Shown here: positions 10,755 to 21,424 of the stretch, in pieces
Layout of the letters: each line of letters opens with the position of its first letter
Numbering within the stretch: the stretch's first letter is position 1
Assembly: GCA_026075535.2 (NCBI GenBank)
Contig: AP026538.1
Span: 8,804,001-8,868,000 of the forward strand
DNA: 64,000 nt
Source of the DNA: Tricholoma matsutake
Lineage: Eukaryota > Basidiomycota > Agaricomycetes > Agaricales > Tricholomataceae
Direction of reading: 5' to 3'
Translations under genes and position numbers: made by a program
The notes under the pieces: generated by a model
Databases searched by the model: none
What the model was told of the DNA's origin: nothing
Seen by the model: only the letters and a program-made list of their open reading frames with translations

Positions 10755-12690
10755 GCACCTGGCTTTCCCACAAACCCAGCCTAATAATAGTGGGTGATCC
10801 CATCCCTGACTCACTATAACTATACTCGTTTCCATCAAAACCTGACACCAGTGTTAGCTCATTTCCCAGCTCACAGCTAAACACCACCAAGGTAGGTGTA
10901 TGCTACTATGCTCACATAAGCATCACCGGGCATCAATTGGGAATGTGTGGGATACTTTCCAGTACCAGTGCCCATCCTGATCAACACCTGATCACTGTCT
11001 CCCATGGTTGATCAACATGCGCCACAGTCTCCACTAATGTCATGCTCATCATCCCTGATGATGAGCAGGCTATTTCACTCTTTCCTGACCCTTTCCCTTC
11101 GCTTTTTTTTGGTAGATAACACTTATGTATGTATATATAGTGTTAATAAACAGTTGTTTCCGCTTTTACAGCTATATTTAGCACATAACAAGCACTCTCC
11201 CTGGTGGAGAGGAGGGAGGGGGGTCTCTTCTATTAAGGGGGTCTGTAATGCATGTATATGCTATATATTCATATTTATAACTATATACATGACTGTAAAG
11301 GGTGCTGCATGAGGTGGGAAGGGGTGAAATGTGGAGAAGTGACAGAATGAGGGGAGGAGGTGCCATCTACTGGGCTTGTACACCCTCTACAGCTGAAAAA
11401 AATGTATGTAAAGGGTAGAGGGATGTATGTAGAGGTGGGAATTAATGTTGGGAGAGCTGGGGATAAGGTGCTCTCTGTCAGTACACCTGTATGGGGAGGG
11501 TGGGTGTTGTCTCTTACCTGCATCCCTAGGCCTTCCCCTGATAAAATGCACATTGTAAGAGAGTATAATGGTCCTGATAAATGACCTGATAGAGCCCCTT
11601 AAGGCTCTACAGTTGTCAGTATAGACAGAAAAATGAATATGTACTCAGGAGGAGATATGTCTTCCCTGTAAAATCCGTGGCACCAAAGGGTTCGCTTTCT
11701 TCGATTCCTAGGCCTAGTTGTAAAGTAGAATGAGGGTCAGGAAAGGGGATAGCAGGGGGGAAGGTCCTGGCTCACCAGAGCATGGGTTCCCCATCAACAG
11801 AGGTGAATTTTGCTCTAATGTTCTTGTTACTCCATGCCAGCTCATGGGACTCGCTAGTGGCCATATATACAGGCATACCGATGTATTAGGAGTAGATTTG
11901 ACACCTTTGAACAGTTTATTATTCTATAAAAGAGTGGTAGAGAGTAAATGCATTGAGATATGGTATAATCACTCACCTAAGGACTATAGGACTTCTGTAT
12001 CTTAATGCAATGCAGATATAACAGTATAATCATGTAGTAATATGTGTTCCCTACAGCAATAGACCATCCAGACATCAGGAGAGGCCGAGCTATGCACCAG
12101 GGAGCAGGTTGAATCAGGTGTTCCAAAAATAGTAACAATCTTGAAATATGTCAGTAGTGGAACAACGCACCATTGATTAGAGGGCAGAGATAGATAGAGG
12201 GAAATGGTTTGCATGGGAATAAATTTGACCACAAGGGAATCCATGGAAGAACAAGGGAGTAATGGGCAAAACAAGGTACTTTGCAGTAATTGATCAGTGA
12301 GCATTTTGAGGTGTGTCTGATCATACTCCCGATCACACTATTCATCAACACTCTCTTGAGCATGTAATAGCCTGCTCATCATCAGGGATGATGAGCATGA
12401 CATTAGCAGAGACTGTGGCACATGTTGATCAACCGTGGGAGACAGTGATCGGGTGTTGATCAGGATGGGCACTGGTACCAGAAGGTATCCCGCACATTCC
12501 CGATTGATGCCTGGTGATGCTTATGTGAGCATAGTAGCATACACCTACCTTGGTGGTGTTTAGCTGTGAGCTGGGGAATGAGCTAACACTGGTGTTGGGT
12601 TTTGATGGAGACGAGTATATGTAGTTATAGTAAGTCAGGGATGGGATCACCCACTATTATTAGGCTAGGTTTGTGGGAAAGTCAGGTGCT
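10755..12690. mobile_element. Foldback element with about 320-bp terminal inverted repeats
   Basis: The left arm (10755-11073) and right arm (12367-12690) are inverted copies with roughly 90% identity by eye: both contain GCACCTG.CTTTCCCACAAAC, GTGGGTGATCCCATCCCTGA and GCTCATCATCCCTGATGATG. The inner end of each arm is itself a short palindrome (GCTCATCATC/GATGATGAGC). The 1.3-kb centre has no convincing ORF, so this is a non-autonomous foldback or long-TIR element. No clear target duplication. Confidence 0.75.
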
Positions 12691-13190
12691 TTTTGAGGAA
12701 GCATGACTCAATGTGACAGTTTCCTTTTTCATTCAAGATCTGTGTGTCAGTAAAACCCGCTGAGTGTGAAAGTCTATAAGGGGCTGAGTTGGACTGACTT
12801 CAAAATATAAGCCTGTCTTCAGACAGTGTTGAAACTCCAACATCTGCCAAGCAGCAGACTTAATGTATCACTTTTGCTGGCTGGTTGGTCAGGTTAAAAA
12901 GATGAGTCCTTGTACCTCAGACTCATAATTTAAGTATCTACTGAACCGCAGACCGGTTCAGACTGGTCCAATGAACTATATGTACATGCAGATATTATAC
13001 ATATTATTATAATAAAGTAAAATAAAATAAAATAAAAAAGTAGCCCCCGCAATCCCCCCCATGAGCAGGGGCTCACAAGGCTGGAGGCAGGTGCATCTCG
13101 GGTGAGTGGGTGGAGGTATAAAATATCGTTAATGGTAAAACAAAGAGGAAAAAAAAAAATGGCCCTGCCGTCTCACATTCCAAGTGAGGG
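12691..13190. other. Non-coding, one hAT-like internal patch
   Basis: Nothing coding is seen. GACCGGTTCAGACTGGTCCA at about 12951-12970 resembles the interior of the hAT-like elements. A C-run/GAGCAGGGGCTC motif lies at about 13044-13080. Confidence 0.35.
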
Positions 13191-13194
13191 GGGC

Positions 13195-13400
13195 CATTGC
13201 ATTGTCATTGTCATTGCATTGTTGTTGCTGTTGCATTGTTGTTGTTGTTGTTGTTGCATTGTTGTTGTTGTTGTTGCATTGTTGTTGTTGTTGTTGCATT
13301 GTTGTTGTTGTTGTTGCATTGTTGTTGTTGTTGTTGCATTGTTGTTGTTGCATTGTTGTTGTTGCATTGTTGTCATTGTTGTTGCACCTCTGCTGCATAC
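13195..13400. repeat. (GTTGTT)n GCATT simple repeat
   Basis: Trinucleotide TTG runs are punctuated every 21-24 bp by GCATTG, giving poly-Val/Leu/Cys or Gln/Asn ORFs on opposite strands. These are simple-sequence artefacts. Confidence 0.85.
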
Positions 13401-13822
13401 TCAAGTTGAGATAGTTTAGCAGAAAACAGAGTTCACCTAGGCAGACTCCAAATTTTTATATATAGGCGAGGGAGCGGACATGCTAATGTAGCTAACTAAG
13501 TTACACTTCTAGAAGTACCAAAGAAAAGGGAGTGGAGGGTGGGCCAAGAAAACTGATAAATGATGGAGAGATTAGATCAATCCGGAATCAATCTAGTAAA
13601 TGTGGCCATGTGAGAAATCAGATCAGATAGGCAATGGTGGGGACACCACTCACTTGTTAAGATTCAACTGGGCACAATAGCAATAGCTATAAAATAGTAC
13701 CAGTGAATCCTGTAAAGTGAGAACCTAGTTGAAAGGATTGTTCAAGAAACAGTTGGAGCTCTCACAATGTGAATAGATGATATCGCTAAGGCGGGCCTTA
13801 GATAATCAACTACTGCAAGCAT

Positions 13823-14882
13823 TGATAGGTTGTCTCCTCGGCTCAAAGGCTGATTCACCATTTTGACCACATTCTAATCACATCGGATAACTTGCACGAG
13901 GTCCCAGAAGCAGCGCGACCACTCCCCAACCAAGTCTACCGAGCACGATATTGTATCGAATGCGATCGAACATCGTCGAGCATCGTCGAGCATCATCGAT
14001 CGATATTGAGAGACTGTGAGTGACATCGGGCACCACATTTGTTATCTAGATGGTGGAATACCATGCGCCAGGAAGTATTCCAACTCGTGCTCAAACCTGC
14101 TGATAGTAGGTCAGCCTCATTCCAAGTCCCTATCATGCACAGAACCCGCTGGATGCATTATTGTGAGACTTAGGGCAGTTTATACACAAAGGACAGTCCC
14201 CTTTTAGTTCTATACCCTTTATTACTCTTTCATCATATGATATATATCTTTCTTGTTCGGATTCCAGTCTCCTTTTTGGCCTTGTGCCTTAACTCATATC
14301 TTTTGCCTCATGTTCTACACATGTTTCTCATTCCATTTTAGGAAGTTTCTTTAAAACATATAAAACTCTGTAGTATCTACTTGGAAAAAGAAGAAATTGT
14401 CTTCACCTATCGTCTCATATACAGTTCTAAGCATCCGATCAACTTTCTAAAACAATCTAAGTCTCTACGGGTTTTCTTGATCGATGAGAAACCTCTGAGA
14501 TTGTCGTGTCCTCGATCCTCCCTCGATCCTCTCATCATTAGCACTAGCAACCCTTCCAACACTTCATAGCCATTTGCCATACCCTTTGTATACTATCGAT
14601 TTATCAAAAGGTCCACAGAATTCACACATTGACCATTGACGATAAACTCGTTTGCTGTCGATCTCATCGATTGCCCTCGATATCAATCAATACTCGATCA
14701 GACAGTGCCAAACACCTTCGTCTCTCATAGCACTACCTTCACGACTAGTACCAACTAGTTATCTTCCCATTGGTTGGGCCACAAACATTTGGAACAACTT
14801 GCAACCTTCCTCTGACTCGTCGCAAATATTATCGATTGCCTCATCAGCAGTTTAGGTGGTTTTCCTGGGTTGAGTATCATCA
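13823..14882 (+). repeat. Solo LTR (Ty3 element A family)
   Basis: Begins TGATAGGTTGTCTCCTCGG and ends GGTTGAGTATCATCA, matching in inverted orientation the LTR at 32068-33259. Flanked by GCAT on both sides (13819-13822 and 14883-14886). No internal retroelement sequence adjoins it. It sits inside the low-complexity/hAT-like DNA that continues at 15140. The stretch 13401-13822 shows nothing else. Confidence 0.8.
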
Positions 14883-15139
14883 GCATGAGAGACTGAAACT
14901 GTGAAAAAGTGTGGAGCGCTTACCTGTGTTGCTTGTCAATGAGGTGGGAGCAGAAGGAAAGCAACACAGGGACCTCCTAGTTGCATATAAATGGTCTGTG
15001 TCTCGGCATCTGCTAGCCCCTAGCACCAAAACCTGGACCATGCAAAAAGGAGGCCAGAGACTTGATGCAGATAGCAGAGCTAGTTGCATGATCAAAGGGA
15101 TTTTTGGTGCAGAGGCCTATGAATATGCTCCTTACCTTC
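14883..15139. other. Unassigned spacer
   Basis: Weak ORFs on both strands without recognisable similarity; presumably older DNA into which the solo LTR inserted. Confidence 0.3.
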
Positions 15140-15560
15140 AAAACCTGCCTCTACGATGATCATTGTTGTCATTGTTGTTGTGTCATTGTTATCATTGTTG
15201 TGTTGTCATTGTTGTTGTCATCCTTGTCATTGCACCCACAATCTCCCCTATGAGCAGTGGCTCATAGTGGGGGATGCGGGTGCTGTGTTGTTGGGGAGGC
15301 TCGGGCAGTTGGTCCTTAGTGGTGACATAGCAGGTTTACAGGTGGGGGGGCTTACCTAGCACAGTCATGGTTTCACTTGTGTTGTCACCCATTGTTAGCA
15401 GTAGAATAGATCCTAAAAAACAAAGTAAGAGATTTAATTAGTTGAATAAAAACAAGAAAAGAAGAAAAAACTTACGTAGGGCCCATGCCACATTGGGTCC
15501 TGAATTTGGTGTTTGTGGTCATTTGCAGCTATTGACAGTGGTGGGGGTAGGTGGTGACAA
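15140..15560. other. Low-complexity module with GAGCAGTGGCTC hairpin
   Basis: A TTGTCATTG-rich piece, the hairpin ATGAGCAGTGGCTCAT (about 15250-15265), then an A-rich minus-strand intron-like stretch (about 15412-15475; AACTAATTAAATC, GTAAGTTTTTTC) next to GGGCCCATG. Same order as in the modules at 29100-29810 and 37340-38270. Confidence 0.5.
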
Positions 15561-16044
15561 AGGTGCAGTGGCAGCAGTGGTGTGAGGAAGGAGGAGGGAG
15601 GTGGCAATATGTGGTGGTAGGCATAACCATGCCAGTGGTTGTGGCAAATGTGTAAATAAAAAAGTCGCACCACTGTGATTGACATGTGTTTGTGTGTTCA
15701 TTTATAGTAAACAAATGGATGCAAACAATACAAATATGCACAACTAGTGTACTGTATATAAACCCTTGAGATTTCACTATTGTAATCTTGGGCCTCTGTC
15801 CCCTAGTACATAAGTAGCATAATATATAATAAAATTACATACCATAGCTGGACTGTGGGTTTGATTCCAAACTGGTCTGAACTGGTCTGCCCCCAGTCTG
15901 TGTCAAATTGAGAATCATTAAGACCAAGGACTGGACTGCTATGAGACTACCCTGAACCAGGACTGATGGTCCTGTCAGACTGGTTCAAAATCCAGTCCAG
16001 TCCAGTCTGGTCCTCAGTCTGAGGGACTGGACCTTCAAACTCTA
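15561..16044. mobile_element. hAT-like non-autonomous element, right end
   Basis: Rich in CTGGTCTGAACTGGTC motifs and ending GGACTGGACCTTCAAACTCTA at 16044, directly joined to a gypsy RT fragment. It matches the termini of the complete 8-bp-TSD elements. The left end was not found, and the element was probably enlarged by the solo LTR at 13823-14882. Confidence 0.5.
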
Positions 16045-16345
16045 ATGGTCTTGACTTTGTCCTTTGATTTCCACAGTCCATCCAGTGAAAGAATGAAACC
16101 TAGGTATTCAACAGTGTCTTTGTGGAACTCACATTTCTGTGGTGAAGTGTAAAGCCCATTCTTCTGGAGTCTCCAGAGGACTCCTTTGACATGAGCTCCA
16201 TGTTGGGACTTATCATCAGAATAGATCAGGATGTTGACAAGGTAGACGATGACACAAACATCCAGCATGTTGCTGAAGATATCATTCATAAACTGCTGGA
16301 AAGCTACAGGCTGCTGACAAACTCCACTTAGTGTTGGAATTAGTA
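16045..16345 (-). pseudogene. Ty3/gypsy reverse transcriptase fragment
   Basis: About 100 codons of the RT palm/thumb: QQFMNDIFSNMLDVCVIVYL, then ILIYSDDKSQHGAHVKGVL, then LQKNGLYTSPQKCEFHKDTV and EYLGFILSLDGL. The catalytic YxDD appears as YLVN, a lost Asp pair. Both flanks are cut. From 16346 to 16767 there is only an unassigned minus ORF. Confidence 0.8.
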
Positions 16346-16767
16346 ATATTAGTATCAAGCCAAATCTAGAACTAGGGATTTAGCAAAATCCTTGAAGAAC
16401 CAAACTGAACCAAACTTCGGCATCCTTTATGTCTGAGGTTCTGTTTCTACAACTAGGATATTTGCTAAGGTCGTCACAATTTTTTTTTTGCTCTTCTAAT
16501 ACAACTTGTCTGCACATCCACACAGTCCATCACTCCTTTACACTTTACATTCAATAAATAGCCATCAGTCTGAGCCCCCTCTTCATTTAACAGAATACTG
16601 TCAATGAATAGCATTGGAAAAAAGAATGGGTGGCAGAAGCCTACCTGGAGGTCTGAACTTCCATGTAGACCCCATCTCTTTGTTTGGTCATTATATATGA
16701 GTAGGGTGATATCATTCATTCAAAGTGGCTGCCAGGCAATGGCTGAGCATAAGCCATGCCTACACAC

Positions 16768-17970
16768 TCAATTTGAGATTGTGGCCATTTGAATCAGTGT
16801 GTAGTACTTCACATTATAGATATGGAAGCTCATCTCATCTGACACCTTTTGATGCAGAAAGAAAATACGAGCACCCAGGAATATCCCAAGGAATGTATGG
16901 ACTTTTGCCTCAAGCAAATTTGTGCCTCACATCCAGGGAAGAATGTGGGACCAGAAAACAAGGAAGACCACAATTGATACCCTGGTGACATTTTCTCTGA
17001 GATGTATAGCAGTCGTTCGGCGCCCCATTTTTTGGTCGCCTTCAATATCTGCCAAGTCTTGCACATGAACGGTGGTACATATTATCGCCCATGATAGTAC
17101 CAGTGCTAGTATCATGTTAGGCTTGCGAGGGAGTGATCCGACTGCGAGAGTTCAAGATATCAGTATCTGTAACAGGTGAATGGAAGTTAAATAAATCACT
17201 TAATACCATGGTTGCCCCCATTTCATAGCCCAAACCATTGATTATATTCTTCCAAATATAATGACTGTTCAAAAGGAGGTGGTCATATAAGTATACAAGA
17301 CTGCAGAATACTACAGTGGGTATCATTAGCTCTCTACCTCCTAGCAGGCAAGAAACCAGCAGGCAGATCACATTCAATGCCTTTGAAAGGAATTTAGCTG
17401 CAGATATTGTGAGGCGTCCAGATGGCAGTGGCCTCCATGGCTTATTGAGCTTGTCTTCATCAACGGAGAGTGATTGGTTGTCAATGTCAATTAAAAAGAG
17501 GTGAGTGAGCACCCATACAGGAACCAAAATCAATCTTGTCGTCCAAATGCCTTTTGACACCATGAAAGCAAAACCTGACTGTCAAAGATACATCCTTAGA
17601 CCATGACTAAAGCTGTGTCACATTGATCAATGCTTACAACCGGGAACAGTATAGTCTTAATATCTGACCGAATGAATAGATATGCTGTTTTCAGGTGAAA
17701 TAACACCCCTGCACCCATCATCTAGAAAAGAAGATATCTCGGTGAAGTTAGTGCTTGGTTGAAGGGCACTGTAAGTGACTTGCCTATTCGAATGTAACAT
17801 TAACGATGCAGGAGTCTCCAATTGCTTGACCTCTTATACCCAACAGCATATTGTCATCACTACTAGTGGCAGAAATAGAATGTGCATAATAATATTCTAC
17901 AAATATCAGATCACAGCGATTGAAAGCACTTACCGATGGTGGTACTTGGGTTTAAAACCGGTGACCATTT
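16768..17970 (-). CDS. UbiA-family prenyltransferase-like membrane protein, one in-frame TGA
   Basis: Polytopic membrane prenyltransferase/terpene cyclase superfamily. Exons in order: a short first exon (ATG 17970, donor GTAAGT at about 17933); KTAYLFIRSDIKTILFPV; then SGFAFMVSKGIWTTRLIL through the first Asp motif DIDNQSLSVDEDKLNKPWRP and several hydrophobic helices; then, after an intron near 17145-17203, SLPRKPNMILALVLSW and the second Asp-rich motif QDLADIEGDQKMGRRT, then FWSHILPWM. A TGA (16927-16929) interrupts the last exon, which then reads on (LLEAKVHTFLGIFLGARIFF) to TGA 16768-16770. Both metal-binding motifs are intact. The stop may be decay, or the true C-terminus may be shorter. 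A host-type gene among transposons; substrate unknown. Confidence 0.7.
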
Positions 17971-18357
17971 ATGCATATGACTCCAATTGCTCAGCACTTG
18001 TTTGGTGCTTGTACATGAGCAGAAGTGGAACGTGGGTGACAATAGTCCACCTCTCGGGTCTCTGGTGCAATTAGAACATAATTGGCTTCTGATGAGTGGG
18101 GTCGTACATGAAATCAGGGGGATGAAATTTGATATGATCTTTTCTCAGTAAAGATAACAATGTCAGTCATGCGGCCAACCCACATCACCAAGGTTAGCTC
18201 ACTGCATTGACATTTGAAGGAGGAATCGAGACATATGATTCATCATGAGGATTGATAAATGCACTACTGACACTAAGATGATGTTTTACTGACCTGCAAC
18301 CATCAGGGAATCCTCCATCTGTGAATTATCTGTAAACTGGTTTGAGCAGGCCATTGC
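17971..18357. other. No gene seen
   Basis: Unassigned. A 21-bp stretch beginning ATCAGGGAATCCTCC (18303-18323) also occurs on the minus strand at the 3' end of the GMC gene (about 55757), possibly a scrap of the same gene family. Confidence 0.3.
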
Positions 18358-19251
18358 CAAGGGGGTGTTGGCACACAAATGCCAGACATCACATGGGGGG
18401 GAGGGGGGTATCGTGTAGGTTGAAAAAAAAAAATTGACGTCAAATTATATAAGTGTAAATTGAGTGGTATAGCATGTAAAGGAAGTAAAATTACATTGCC
18501 ATATACCTTTGAAGCACCTAGACAAAGATGAAGAGCAAAACCATTGAACTTTGATGGCAAACTCAACTCCACACTGATGGCTTGACAACCCAGCATTAAT
18601 ATTGAACTCATAACAAGGATTGTGCAATTGCAAAGTCGATGCAGTTCTATGCTTGTCTGGACTCAGTGTAATTTCAAGCAGACAAAGCCCCTCACAGACC
18701 ACTGGCCCTCAAGCAACTTGTCACACAAGCAATGTGTAGGTAGGCATAATAATTTCAATTACTCACAGTAAGGGGTTCATGGGTCCATATACATGGAAGA
18801 ACTCATGGTGGTAGAAATGAGGTAGAAAATAATCACAACCTAGCCCACTTATATACCTCCACAGAAGCTGATGAGGTCCAAGACCTTGAGGAGACTCAGA
18901 AGGAATGCTCACTCAGCCTTGGCCCTTGATGCTTGTTCTCACTTGAAGAATACTTACCTGAGTACTTGGCTGAGTGAGAGTCAGTAGATGCATTATGCTA
19001 CTCCAATAAGGTTTGTACAATGTATGTGAACAGATCATGACTGCAATTTTAGGTCAAGGAGAGTGGTTCACTGTTTCACAATAATTTAGTAAAATTAACA
19101 AATTGGTTGACATCAAATTAGTAAGCACAACATACCATATATGGGAATAACATACCCAATATGGCAGGAGGGGGGTGGGGAGGGGGGTCTGAGAGGTGGC
19201 TTAGAAAAAAACTGAGTGGATATATGAATTTCATGTCCTGACACCCCCTTG
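18358..19251. mobile_element. 890-bp non-autonomous DNA transposon, copy 1
   Basis: Starts CAAGGGGGTGTTGGC and ends CTGACACCCCCTTG (inverted CAAGGGGGTGTC termini), flanked by GCCATTGC / GCCGTTGC, an 8-bp target duplication with one mismatch. Nearly identical to 56582-57470. No transposase; the minus ORFs are short and broken. An 8-bp duplication fits hAT- or Zisupton/KDZ-type transposition. Confidence 0.8.
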
Positions 19252-19279
19252 GCCGTTGCTGTCAGCACAGCAGATCCGA

Positions 19280-19561
19280 TGATGATACTCAACCTGGGAA
19301 AACCACCAAAACTGCCAATGAGGCAACCAATGATATTTGCACAAGTCAGAGGAAGGGTGCAAGACATTCTGAATGTTCGTGGTCCAACCAAAGGGAAGAC
19401 AACTAGTTTGTACTAGTCGTAAAGGGGTAGTTCTATAAGAGAGGAAGGTGTTTGGCATGGTCCGATGGAGTATTGATTGATATCGAAGAGGATCAACAAG
19501 ATCAATGGTGAACGATGTTTATCATCGAGGGTCGATGTGTGAGTTCTAAGGACTTCTTGGT
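19280..19561 (-). repeat. 3' LTR remnant of element A family
   Basis: Matches the 3'-most 280 bp of the LTR at 32068-33259 (…GGTTTTCC.GGTTGAGTATCA on the minus strand). The rest of the LTR is absent: similarity stops at GGACTTCTTGG. It could be the truncated 3' LTR of element A or an independent fragment. Confidence 0.7.
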
Positions 19562-19723
19562 CTAACCTATCATCCTCCCCCTTACTGAAATTCTGACCAT
19601 CCCGGTCAGTCGAGCCAAAATAACTGGGTCATGTGACTTTGTTGATTGTTGATTTAAGATGTGTCGTGGTTCGAACTTCTCTCTTTCTATTCGATCTCTT
19701 TCATTGACCTCTTCTCTCATCAT

Positions 19724-21096
19724 GTCTATCCTTGCAGAACTCATCATTCCCATTCTCGATCATGCGAAATCGATGCCCGAGGCTGGCAAGGCCGAAGACC
19801 TCAACTTTGAGGTGTGGGGTTGAGATTTTTGTGAGAAATTGGTATGTTTTCGAATTCCTGGGTCTGTATACTTTCTGACATCATTTGATAGACTGAATAC
19901 GCTGACATCATTGGGTTGTTCGATGAGGCATGCAATGACCACATACAGGCATCCTTGGACAAAGCTATAATGTTATTCGTGCCCTTCGCACATGAGGATT
20001 GGGTTTTGTGGGGTGGGAAGTATCTCTTTGAGGAGTATTCAAGGAAAATCGAGGGAGAGAGGCAGAGAAAGGAGGAGAGGGTGGCTCAGCAGGTGGCCAT
20101 CGAGGCCAAAGCAAAGAGGATCGTGGAGCGATGGGATGTGCTGGTCGAGGTGCATCGAGCGTTCTTGGCCGAGGTTCGTGCCAAAAGCGTGTTGAAGGAG
20201 GAGTTTCGCGATCAGACCGCTGCACTCAAGATGATGTGCCTTTTGATCGATCAGGACAAGGCCAAAGAAGAGGAACCTCTGGTTGATAACCCACTGGTCG
20301 TTGAGCAGATTGTCGAGAAGAGGAAGGTGGATGAGATGGACGAGGAGGAGGAAGGTGAGGATGAGCTCGATCAGGAGCCCATGGTGGCAAAGCAAGTTCG
20401 ATTGGAGGAAGGTGACTTGATCACCTTCCATGGGCCGGTAAGTCTTCATTTTATGTTGATATTGTTCAAAGTAATCAGGCTTTCAATTTTGATTTAGTGT
20501 GATCATTGCGCAGGAATGAGGACATCACAGGAATGCATTGTCAAGGAGGGCATCCCCAAGTGCAAATGATGCACTCAAGGGCTGCAGGGCTGCTACTGGG
20601 AGGGAGTGTCGAGGCAAGGACTCTGACAAGGCGAGTCAAGGAAAAAGGTGGGCCAGAAGCGAGCAACAAAGGTTACTGGGGAGTCAACGGAGGTGTTGAC
20701 TCCAAGATGTAGTAAGTGAATCTGCTCAATAATAACTATGATCGCTAATCTGTATGATTACTTAGTGATACGCATCCGGGCTATCCAGCCCATCGAGAAT
20801 GTGGAGGCTGGGCCCTTGAAAGTCAATGAGCACCCAAAACAAATGATGAATGCGAAGGGGAAATTGGCTGAGAAGGAGAAGGGGAAGGGAAAAGTGAGAG
20901 AACGAAAGGTCGAACCCAAGATCACAGGTCAGGTCGAGGGGCAGTCGATGGCAGTCGAGGAGGAGATGACACCGTTGGATGCAGCATGACTCCAGTGTCA
21001 CTATCTCGCAGAAGTGCTGGTGTGGAAAAAGCTGGAGGTGGAGGTTTTGATGGAGGAAATTGAAGTTCTAGAGAGGAAGTGGGAGGAGTCCCAGTA
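19724..21096 (+). pseudogene. Coiled-coil/Cys-cluster protein gene, antisense beside element A pol
   Basis: Starts MSILAELIIPILDHAKSMPE; an intron (donor GTATGT after ...FCEKL, acceptor before ACTGAATAC) leads to DEACNDHIQASLDKAIMLF, a long Arg/Glu-rich coiled coil (YSRKIEGERQRKEERVAQQV), an acidic linker (VDEMDEEEEGEDELDQEP) and, after another intron, a Cys cluster CDHCAGMRTSQECIVKEGIP + KCK*CTQGLQGCYW. The end is acidic/helical (VLERKWEESQ*, TAG about 21094-21096). This N-terminal coiled coil plus CxxC...C...CxxC layout is a recurrent, uncharacterised Agaricomycete protein type. In-frame TGA at WG*DF, K*CT and AA*LQ are CGA-to-TGA. It faces the retroelement's integrase tail to tail. Function unknown; DNA binding through the Cys cluster is inference. 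Confidence 0.6.
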
Positions 21097-21424
21097 GTAG
21101 TTTGTTTTGTTGGTTTAATTTTATCATTTTTCTTGTGTCCACTCGAAATAAGTTCAAAATGAGAAATATTGCATATGCTCGAAGCCAAGAAATGTAAGAT
21201 ATATGTGAAAAAAAACATAGGAGAGAAAAAGAAAAAGAAAGTAAGATGGACAATTTATCAAAACAAGACATAGGGGAAAGGCTCAGAACTCCTTCATAGC
21301 CAGAAAACCCTGTTGAGGCTGCACGAACACATTTCGAACAATATTGCAACTTGTAATAGTACACTGTTATAAAATCGAGAGTTGATTTCAATATCACAAG
21401 TAAGGAAAATAAAAGAAAAATGCT

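Noticed and set aside
13102..13419. Poly-Val/Leu/Cys and poly-Gln/Asn ORFs
   Set aside because: (TTG)n simple repeat read in different frames and strands.
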